Assembly (NCBI GenBank): GCA_019414725.1
Contig: DXLM01000059.1
Coordinates: 1 to 20,404 of the forward strand
Reading direction: 5' to 3'
Length of the DNA stretch: 20,404 nucleotides
Source: Bacteroides sp.
GTDB lineage: Bacteria > Bacteroidota > Bacteroidia > Bacteroidales > Bacteroidaceae
The notes under the pieces are model-generated. The model saw nothing but the letters and a program-made list of their open reading frames with translations. It had not been told where the DNA came from and did no database searches. Shown here one piece after another: positions 14,732 to 20,404 of the stretch. Both the position numbers and the translations under genes were made by a program. Numbering within the stretch: the stretch's first letter is position 1; the number at the start of each line of letters is the position of its first letter.

Positions 14732-17119
14732 TCAACAGTGTTTTACTCTGTCACGCTCCTCTGCACGTTTCGCAGAATTCCAACTGTTCAAATCACCAGT
14801 CAAATATCCGGTTATACGACGCATCCGGAGAATATTCTCACTGTTACAGATAGGACATTTATCATAAATCACTCCTTTATAGCCACAATTATGACATGTA
14901 TCAACAGGGTGATTGATAGAACCATAACCAATGCCTTCATCATGCATCACTTTTACAATCTTGGCAATTGCCTTGACGTTTTTCTGTGCTTCTCCGTCAA
15001 GCTCCACATAAGTAATATGGCCTCCACGGGTCAGAGCATGAAAAGGAGCTTCACATTTTATTTTTTCTACTATAGTGATAGGTTCTTTTACGTCTACATG
15101 GAAAGAGTTTACATAGTAATCACGGTCGGTCACTCCTGGTATTACTCCATATTTACGACGGTCCATGCGTGTAAAACGTCCCGAAAGTCCTTCTGCCGGG
15201 GTTGCCAGTACAGAATAATTTAAATGATACTTCTGCTTAAATTCATCTGCAACGTGATTCATCTCTTCTACTGCTTCGTAAAGCGTATCCCAGGCTTTCT
15301 GACAATGACCATGTCCTTGACCATATAAAGCAACCATTGCATTGTGGCCACCTATAAACCCGATACCTAATGTACCCTGATTCAGTACATCACCTACTTC
15401 ATCGTTCGGATTCAGGTTACCTCCTCCCTTCCATACATTGTTACTCATCATGAAAGGGAACTGACGTGCCAGTGCCGTACGCTGATATTGATAGCGAGTA
15501 TACAGCTGTTCTGCAATAAAGACTGCCATATCATGCACAGAACTGATAAATATTTCTTTTGCCAGACGTTCTATTGCATCCTGACTCTGGCAATCTGACA
15601 TGCTTTCTGCTTTGATGCGGGCTTCGATAGCCAGTCGGGGAAGATTCATCGTAGTAAACGAAAGGTTACCACGTCCCAAGGAAGTCTTTTCTCCATTCAA
15701 GTTTTCGAAGACACGCGTACGGCATCCCATTGTTGCCAGTTCATAGCGATAACGTTTTGGATCGCTGGCATCCCATTTTTCATGCTGGTTGAAAGGAGTA
15801 TCAAGGAACATAAAATTCGGGAATAAAGCTTTTGCCGTAGTACGGCAAGCTTTCAGGAACAAGTCGAAATTAGGAGCTTCAAACTCTACCTTACCTTCCA
15901 TTGCCGCATCAAAGTCTTCCATTGCCCGTTTGTAGTCGGCTTCCGAATAAGACACACCATCCTTTATCTTGAATATCTGAATGGGGAATACAGGTACTTC
16001 TCCCCGCGTACCCAAACCTTCAATAGTAGCTTTCAGCAGTTCTTCTATCACCATTCGTCCTTCGGCAGAAGTATCTGTTCCATAATTGATAGAACTGAAC
16101 ACAACCTGATTTCCTCCGCGTGAATGCATCGTATTCAGGTTATGAATAAACCCTTCCATTGCCTGATGAGTATCTTTACGTACCTGACTATAAGCCTTTT
16201 TCAAAATATGTTCCAGTTCATCGGCTGTAAGATTGATCTGCTGGTCAGCAAATGCTGCAAGAAGAATCTTTTTTTCATCTTCAGAAGGAGCTATTGAAGC
16301 AACATGCTGTTTTACCAACGCCTGCAACTTCGCCTCATCTACTTCCATGCCTTTCATATCGAAATAAAAAGAAATAGAAGAAACAACGACTTTCTGGAAA
16401 CTTTTCAATACGCCTTTTGCCATGAAGAAATCGAAAGCCGGAATAGCCTGTCCTCCGTGCTGCTCATTCTGGTTGGTCTGGAATATAATTGTAGCTAGTG
16501 TTGCGTAGCTTTGAATAGACTGAGGTGTACGGATACTTCCGTTCTTAGTATGAAAACCGCGTTCAAACAGATCGTCAAGATCGTACTGAATACACGTCGT
16601 AGTCTTGGTAGGATAATAGTCCAGATCATGAATATGTATATCTCCCAACTGATGTGCCTCAGCATATTGTTTCGGCAACAAATATTTATAGGTATAATCC
16701 TTTGTTATTTCCGAAGCAAAGGTCATCATCTGTCCGGCCGGAGTATGGCTCGACATATTGGCGTTACTCAGATTCACATCATTTTTATCTATGGCAACAA
16801 TACCATCCATGATATGCTTTATCTGAGTTTTCCGATCGCGTTCCGTATTTCTCCACTGGCGATAAATGATATATTTTTTAGCCACTTCAGGCTGTACCTT
16901 CATCAATTCCGTTTCTACGAGGTCCTGAATTTCTTCGACTCCGATAGTAGGATTCTCAAAATGATTGATAACACGCTGTGTAATCTCGTCAATCAGTTCT
17001 TCCTGATGAGCAATCCCCGTTGCGTTGAACGCTTTACTGATAGCATTTGTAATCTTTGAAGGCGAAAAGTTTTCCCGCTTCCCGTCACGCTTGATAATAC
17101 AGATTTCAGTTAAATTCAT
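14732..17119 (-). CDS. nrdD: Class III (anaerobic) ribonucleoside-triphosphate reductase
   Basis: Makes deoxyribonucleotides from ribonucleoside triphosphates without oxygen, using a glycyl radical. The product is 795 residues from the ATG at 17119 (MNLTEICIIKRDGKRENFSP). A reading that begins 93 bases earlier lies inside the riboswitch and is rejected. The N-terminal ATP-cone (about 1-90, IIKRDGKRENFSPSKITNAI) gives allosteric control. The large barrel follows, with MHSRGGNQVVFSSINYG and ATMGCRTRVFENLNGE. Near the end are the zinc-site cysteines C742, C745, C755 and C758 and the glycyl-radical motif RRITGYLTG with the radical expected at Gly771. Length and motifs are complete. It is led by a promoter and cobalamin riboswitch and followed by nrdG, so the operon should be repressed by B12. 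Confidence 0.97.
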   Translation of the reverse strand: MNLTEICIIKRDGKRENFSPSKITNAISKAFNATGIAHQEELIDEITQRVINHFENPTIGVEEIQDLVETELMKVQPEVAKKYIIYRQWRNTERDRKTQIKHIMDGIVAIDKNDVNLSNANMSSHTPAGQMMTFASEITKDYTYKYLLPKQYAEAHQLGDIHIHDLDYYPTKTTTCIQYDLDDLFERGFHTKNGSIRTPQSIQSYATLATIIFQTNQNEQHGGQAIPAFDFFMAKGVLKSFQKVVVSSISFYFDMKGMEVDEAKLQALVKQHVASIAPSEDEKKILLAAFADQQINLTADELEHILKKAYSQVRKDTHQAMEGFIHNLNTMHSRGGNQVVFSSINYGTDTSAEGRMVIEELLKATIEGLGTRGEVPVFPIQIFKIKDGVSYSEADYKRAMEDFDAAMEGKVEFEAPNFDLFLKACRTTAKALFPNFMFLDTPFNQHEKWDASDPKRYRYELATMGCRTRVFENLNGEKTSLGRGNLSFTTMNLPRLAIEARIKAESMSDCQSQDAIERLAKEIFISSVHDMAVFIAEQLYTRYQYQRTALARQFPFMMSNNVWKGGGNLNPNDEVGDVLNQGTLGIGFIGGHNAMVALYGQGHGHCQKAWDTLYEAVEEMNHVADEFKQKYHLNYSVLATPAEGLSGRFTRMDRRKYGVIPGVTDRDYYVNSFHVDVKEPITIVEKIKCEAPFHALTRGGHITYVELDGEAQKNVKAIAKIVKVMHDEGIGYGSINHPVDTCHNCGYKGVIYDKCPICNSENILRMRRITGYLTGDLNSWNSAKRAEERDRVKHC

Positions 17120-17152
17120 ACTGGCTTGTAACGAATAAGTTAATATAAAAGT

Positions 17153-17339
17153 TGGCTTTGCTCTTTGCGGCAGGTCTTCTGACTGATCTCTCCCCGACAG
17201 CCACCTTCCCATTGTAAAAAAACAATAGTGGTTTGCTTATGCATTGCCTTCGGTTCATTAAGAATCACAGCAGCGGGTACTGTTGCCGATTTTCACGGCA
17301 TTCCCTTTTGAAACACTTTTGTTACCTAGCAAAAAGCCA
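17153..17339 (-). promoter_or_regulatory. Cobalamin (B12) riboswitch controlling nrdD
   Basis: The - strand shows the AdoCbl riboswitch landmarks in order: AAAGGGAATGCCGTG with GAAAATCGGCAAC (the GGGAA...GGTGAAAATCC-type core), AGTACCCGCTGCTGT, CCGAAGGC, GGTGGCTGTCGGGGAG, and the B12 box AGTCAGAAGACCTGCC (17184-17169), which differs from the usual AGTCAGGAGACCTGCC at one base. An outer closing helix can form between TGGCTTT...GCT (17339-17328) and AGCAAAGCCA (17162-17153). The ATG of nrdD is 34 bases beyond. No T-run terminator lies between, so translational control or a different mechanism is likely. Cobalamin binding should lower nrdD expression. Confidence 0.93.
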
Positions 17340-17341
17340 TA

Positions 17342-17370
17342 CAAAGATATGGCTTTAAAGAAATAAACAA
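17342..17370 (-). promoter_or_regulatory. Promoter of the nrdD riboswitch transcript
   Basis: On the - strand TTG at 17370-17368 is followed after 18 bases by TATCTTTG at 17349-17342, the Bacteroides -33/-7 pattern. It lies directly before the first helix of the riboswitch, so the transcript would begin with the aptamer. Confidence 0.7.
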
Positions 17371-17549
17371 AAATCAGAATCTTGATAATTTTCTAAATTG
17401 GACAACTTTTAAGAAAGAAAAATAACCCAGAAGCACCTACAGGACATATAAATGGCAAACTATTATTTATACCAACTTTTCTATTTGGATAATTAAATTA
17501 ATTTCTTATTGCCTTTAGAGAAGAATATTTTTTCCTTTTTACCGGCTAC

Positions 17550-17582
17550 GCTCCCTGCGTTAAAAGAGTAAAAGCAGGGAGC
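17550..17582 (-). terminator. 9-bp hairpin just after cca, possible terminator
   Basis: GCTCCCTGC (17550-17558) and GCAGGGAGC (17574-17582) pair perfectly around a 15-base loop, 8 bases past the stop of cca. The bases after it on the - strand (GTAGCCGGTAAAAAGG) have no T run, so it is an atypical intrinsic terminator or an RNA-stabilising hairpin. Confidence 0.5.
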
Positions 17583-17590
17583 ATAACAAG

Positions 17591-19009
17591 TTATAAATTG
17601 ACAGGCTCCAGTCCCATCTGTTTTGCCTTCTTCAGCATATATTCAAAAGCAGCATCATGTTCATTTGGAATCACTCCATCCAGGATAGCATCCTTTATAG
17701 AACTTTTCAAACTACCGATTTCGCGGCAGGGCTGCAAATTGAAAACTTTCATAATTTCAGCACCATCTACAGGAGGCTGGAAATTTCGGATACGGTCTTT
17801 TTCCTCCAGATCTTTCAGTTTCTGACGAACCAGCTTGAAGTTATCAAGGAAGCGTTGCTTACGGACTTCATTCTTCGATGTAATATCTGCTTCGCACAGC
17901 AGCATCAAGTCATCAATATCGTCACCGGCTTCGAAAAGCAAGCGTCTTACGGCAGAATCAGTCACTTCCTCATCAGCAATTACGATAGGGCGCATATGTA
18001 AGCCTACAAGCTTTTGAACATATTTCATCTTTTCGTTCATCGGCAGCTTCATCTTTCTGAATATATCAGGAATCATCTTCTCTCCGACGAAATTATGATT
18101 ATGGAATGTCCATCCGATACGGGGATCCCAACGTTTGGTACGAGGTTTTCCTATATCGTGAAGCAAAGTAGCCCAACGCAACCACAAATTATCAGTAACC
18201 TTTGCTATATTGTCTACCACCTCCAATGTATGATAGAAATTATCCTTATGCCCTCTTCCGTTTTTTACCTCTACACCTTGCAAGGCCACAAATTCCGGGA
18301 AAATCAGTTCCAACAATCCGCAACGGTCTAAGTCTACAAAGCCTTTAGAAGGAACAGGAGAAAGCAAGATCTTATTTAATTCATCAGCTATCCGCTCCCG
18401 AGAAATAATCTTAATACGTTCCCGGTTACGTTCCAACGCATCAAACGTTTCGTCCTCAATGAAAAAATTCAGCTGAGTAGCAAAACGGATGCAGCGCATC
18501 ATACGTAAAGGATCATCACTGAACGTTATGTCCGGATCAAGCGGAGTACGTATGGTACGCTCTTTCAAGTCGTCCAGTCCCCCAAAGGGATCGACCAATT
18601 CTCCATAGCGTGATTTGTTTAGGCATACAGCCAGCGCATTGATGGTAAAGTCTCGGCGGTTCTGATCATCTTCCAACGTTCCGTTTTCTACTACCGGCTT
18701 ACGGCTGTCGTGACTATACGACTCTTTTCTGGCTCCAACAAATTCGACTTCCAGGTCATGATATTTCACCTGTGCCGTACCAAAATTCTTGAATACAGAA
18801 ACATGAGCGCCACGTCCTAATTTTCTTCCGAACGCTTCGGCTATTTCGATTCCGCTGCCTACTACTACCACATCAATATCTTTCGAAGGACGGTTCAGGA
18901 AAATATCGCGGACATAACCTCCCACGACATAGCATTCCAATCCTAACTCATCAGCAGTATCAGATATCAAATTGAATATTTTGCCTGTAAAGTGTTCTTT
19001 CAATTCCAT
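17591..19009 (-). CDS. cca: CCA-adding tRNA nucleotidyltransferase / poly(A) polymerase family protein with HD domain
   Basis: Adds or repairs the 3' CCA end of tRNAs in the cytoplasm. The 472-residue reading from ATG 19009 (MELKEHFTGKIF) is preferred over an upstream extension that crosses two promoter-like boxes. The class II nucleotidyltransferase head shows GGYVRD (30-35), the metal-binding D44-I-D46, and the RRDFTINAL motif (118-126). The RNA-binding helical part follows, with DPLRMMRCIRFA. An HD phosphohydrolase domain is seen from HTLEVVDNIAKV to LLHDIGKP and HNHNFVG. Bacteroides usually encode this head-plus-HD form. Whether it adds the full CCA or only part cannot be told here. It is divergent from the lipoprotein gene at 19113, with 103 bases between. 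Confidence 0.93.
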   Translation of the reverse strand: MELKEHFTGKIFNLISDTADELGLECYVVGGYVRDIFLNRPSKDIDVVVVGSGIEIAEAFGRKLGRGAHVSVFKNFGTAQVKYHDLEVEFVGARKESYSHDSRKPVVENGTLEDDQNRRDFTINALAVCLNKSRYGELVDPFGGLDDLKERTIRTPLDPDITFSDDPLRMMRCIRFATQLNFFIEDETFDALERNRERIKIISRERIADELNKILLSPVPSKGFVDLDRCGLLELIFPEFVALQGVEVKNGRGHKDNFYHTLEVVDNIAKVTDNLWLRWATLLHDIGKPRTKRWDPRIGWTFHNHNFVGEKMIPDIFRKMKLPMNEKMKYVQKLVGLHMRPIVIADEEVTDSAVRRLLFEAGDDIDDLMLLCEADITSKNEVRKQRFLDNFKLVRQKLKDLEEKDRIRNFQPPVDGAEIMKVFNLQPCREIGSLKSSIKDAILDGVIPNEHDAAFEYMLKKAKQMGLEPVNL

Positions 19010-19017
19010 GTCTATTA

Positions 19018-19038
19018 CAAAATTAGCGTGCAAAATTA
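19018..19038 (-). promoter_or_regulatory. Two -7 boxes upstream of cca
   Basis: The - strand reads TAATTTTG twice, at 19038-19031 and at 19025-19018, 13 bases apart. Both match TAnnTTTG; the nearer one ends 8 bases before the ATG and would give a near-leaderless message. A convincing -33 TTG is not seen at the usual distance for either. Confidence 0.45.
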
Positions 19039-19065
19039 CAAAAAAATGAAAAGCCTCGTAGAGAA

Positions 19066-19107
19066 TAAGCGATTTAATTGTATTTTTGTTCCACAATAAA
19101 TCGCTTA
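19066..19107. promoter_or_regulatory. 11-bp inverted repeat around the lipoprotein-gene -7 box
   Basis: TAAGCGATTTA (19066-19076) is the exact reverse complement of TAAATCGCTTA (19097-19107); pairing continues as TTG/CAA after a single bulged A. The loop contains TATTTTTG (19081-19088), the presumed -7 box of the gene starting at 19113. The repeat could be an operator spanning the promoter. Confidence 0.5.
19081..19088 (+). promoter_or_regulatory. -7 promoter box of the lipoprotein gene
   Basis: TATTTTTG matches the Bacteroides TAnnTTTG box and ends 24 bases before the ATG at 19113. A -33 TTG at the expected spacing is not evident. Confidence 0.5.
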
Positions 19108-19112
19108 ATTAT

Positions 19113-19946
19113 ATGAAAAAGATAATCTTAGCAGCTGCAACTTTAGCATTCCTACTATCCGGATGCAATAGCGACAGTAAAAATGCCGGAAAACTTTTCC
19201 AACGTGCGGAACTAGCTTTCGCAGCAGGCGACTATAACCTCGCCCGGCTACAAATAGACAGCATACGTACCTATTATCCTAAGGCAGTAGATGTACGTAA
19301 GGCAGGAATCCATTTGATGCAACAGATAGATTTGCAGGAACAGCATAAGACGCTGGCTTATCTGGACAGTATGATGACCGTCAAGCAAGCTGAACTTGAC
19401 TCGATAAAGGGAAATTTCGTTTTAGAGAAAGATACTGCCTATCAGGAAATCGGAAACTATTTCTACCCGTCGCAGGTAGTAGAAAAAAACATCGGACGCT
19501 CTTTCTTGCGTGCACAGGTAAACGAACTGGGCGAAATGTCGCTTACATCTATTTACTGTGCAGGAGGCAACATACACCACACTGCAGTGAAAGTAAGTGC
19601 AAACGATGATACATTTGCCGAAACTCCAGCTTCGACAGACAGCTACGAAACAACAGACTTAGGGCGTGCCATAGAAAAGGCTGATTATAAAGTAGGCAAT
19701 GACGGAGGTGTAGCAGCTTACATCGCAGCCAATAAGGATAAGAAAAGTCTCAAACTGGAATTCATAGGCGACCGTAACTACAAAACAACGATGTATGCCA
19801 ATGACATAAAAGCAATCACAGAGGTAAGCAATCTGGCACGAATTCTTGCAGGAATGGAAGAAATACGTAAGGAACAGAAAGAAGCAAACTTAAAGATCCA
19901 GTTTGTTACCCGAAAAATAGAAGAAGGAGAAGCTAAACAAGAATAA
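19113..19946 (+). CDS. Lipoprotein of unknown function with TPR-like and coiled-coil segments
   Basis: A 277-residue product from ATG 19113; the nine-codon upstream extension is rejected because MKKIILAAATLAFLLSGC makes a standard lipoprotein signal with Cys18. The tail CNSDSKNAGK has few acids next to the cysteine, unlike the surface lipoproteins of the glycan operon, so a periplasm-facing location is more likely. Residues of about 25-62 (KLFQRAELAFAAGDYNLARLQIDSIRTYYPKA) look like one TPR-type repeat. A helical, possibly coiled-coil stretch follows at about 70-100, then a mixed central region, and a charged helix to the end (EEIRKEQKEANLKIQFVTRKIEEGEAKQE). I do not recognise a named family. 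Being divergent from cca is the only context; no functional link is implied by the sequence. Confidence 0.75.
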   Translation: MKKIILAAATLAFLLSGCNSDSKNAGKLFQRAELAFAAGDYNLARLQIDSIRTYYPKAVDVRKAGIHLMQQIDLQEQHKTLAYLDSMMTVKQAELDSIKGNFVLEKDTAYQEIGNYFYPSQVVEKNIGRSFLRAQVNELGEMSLTSIYCAGGNIHHTAVKVSANDDTFAETPASTDSYETTDLGRAIEKADYKVGNDGGVAAYIAANKDKKSLKLEFIGDRNYKTTMYANDIKAITEVSNLARILAGMEEIRKEQKEANLKIQFVTRKIEEGEAKQE

Positions 19947-20039
19947 GTTCGAATTTGGCAAAGGAAATACAACTCTGGCCAACACGCTCAAAAAAGTATT
20001 TCAATAAGAAATGTGAGGGACGTGAAAAGCAGAAACAAA

Positions 20040-20077
20040 AAAGATGCTGATGTTTTTTCTAAAATATCAGCATCTTT
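20040..20077 (-). terminator. Strong intrinsic terminator for tatC
   Basis: AAAGATGCTGAT (20040-20051) pairs perfectly over 12 bp with ATCAGCATCTTT (20066-20077) around a 14-base loop. On the - strand the stem is followed by a T run (TTTTGTTTC), so it best serves the tatC gene coming from the right. It may also help end the lipoprotein transcript arriving on the + strand, where only a weak TTT follows. Confidence 0.75.
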
Positions 20078-20180
20078 CAAGTAATTCTTCTCGATGTTTT
20101 TTTAAAATTCGTACAAATTTCATTGAGCTTTCCGCATGTCAGGAAGGCTATCAGGCCAAGTCCTCATAAAGCACTATCTA

Positions 20181-20404
20181 TCAGATAATTTCCGATTTAC
20201 ATTTTCTACCAGTACGCCGTACGATAAAGATACTGACCTCATACAATACAAACATCGGGAAAGTAACCATCAGTAAAGTTACGACATCAGAGGTCGGAGT
20301 AATGATAGCGGCTATGACTAATGAAATGACTAAAGCATGTTTCCTATACTTAGGGATATTCAGTAAATGTCCCTAAAACGTAAGATGGCATATAAAGTCG
20401 ATAG
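20181..20404 (-). pseudogene. tatC: 3' end of tatC (Sec-independent translocase subunit), reading frame disrupted near 20350-20375
   Basis: From 20372 down to the TGA at 20183-20181 the - strand reads 63 codons of a TatC C-terminus: KYRKHALVISLVIAAIITP, then TSDVVTLLMVTFPMFVLYE and VSIFIVRR. This covers the last transmembrane helix region and the TPTSDV form of the conserved TPPD loop. The in-frame codon just before it is TAG (20375-20373), and the other two - strand frames also close nearby (TGA at 20362-20360, TAA at 20352-20350). No single frame runs from the window edge to this C-terminus, so the gene carries a frameshift or nonsense change, or the sequence has an error here. The rest of the gene lies outside the window. 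The TatC identity of the tail is good; the cause of the break is open. Confidence 0.65.

Noticed and set aside
14738..15223. 161-codon + strand frame opposite nrdD
   Set aside because: It is the antisense of the conserved NrdD C-terminus including the zinc and glycyl-radical motifs and shows no protein family features.
17120..17212. 31-residue N-terminal extension of NrdD (MGRWLSGRDQ...)
   Set aside because: It translates the 3' half of the cobalamin riboswitch, including the B12 box; NrdD similarity begins at MNLTEICIIKRDGKR, so the ATG at 17119 is used.
19010..19096. 29-residue extension of the CCA enzyme
   Set aside because: It crosses two TAnnTTTG boxes and the inverted repeat upstream of the divergent gene, and MELKEHFTGKIF is a normal family start.

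Overview
The window looks like chromosomal DNA of a gut Bacteroides. A SusC/SusD glycan-uptake operon, Bacteroides-type promoter boxes (-7 TAnnTTTG), lipoproteins with acidic residues after the lipid cysteine, and starts without Shine-Dalgarno sequences all point this way. No RNA genes, CRISPR array or intact mobile element were seen.

Left third (95-10390, + strand): one six-gene operon forming a polysaccharide utilisation locus (PUL). It holds a SusC-like TonB transporter with an STN signalling domain, a SusD-like lipoprotein, a GH18-like lipoprotein that has lost its catalytic acid, a DUF1735-like/LamG lipoprotein, a GH18 endo-beta-N-acetylglucosaminidase with an intact active site, and a lipoprotein of three BACON-like domains plus a leucine-rich-repeat domain. 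The first five match in type and order the start of the B. thetaiotaomicron high-mannose N-glycan PUL (BT3983-BT3987). The sixth differs, and no exo-mannosidase is present here. The likely job is to bind N-glycoproteins at the cell surface, cut the chitobiose core, and import the glycan. A two-way terminator (10492-10547), lying near IS-end-like and direct-repeat sequence, closes the operon.

Middle (10650-14145, - strand): a small membrane protein with a His-rich periplasmic segment, followed by a TonB-dependent receptor with a Cys-x-x-Cys pair in its plug. Together they look like a metal or metal-cofactor uptake pair. Upstream is a 628-base non-coding stretch with a near-consensus promoter, an array of the 9-mer AAGGTATTA, an 11-bp inverted repeat and several hairpins. 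This is the least explained part of the window.

Right-middle (14146-17370, - strand): nrdD and nrdG, the oxygen-sensitive class III ribonucleotide reductase and its radical-SAM activase. A promoter and a clear cobalamin riboswitch precede nrdD, so this enzyme should be switched off when B12 is plentiful and a B12-dependent class II reductase could take over. A 13-bp hairpin lies between the two genes.

Right end: cca (tRNA nucleotidyltransferase, - strand) is divergent from a lipoprotein gene of unknown function whose -7 box sits in the loop of an 11-bp inverted repeat. The window closes with a terminator and the 3' end of tatC, whose reading frame is broken near 20350-20375.
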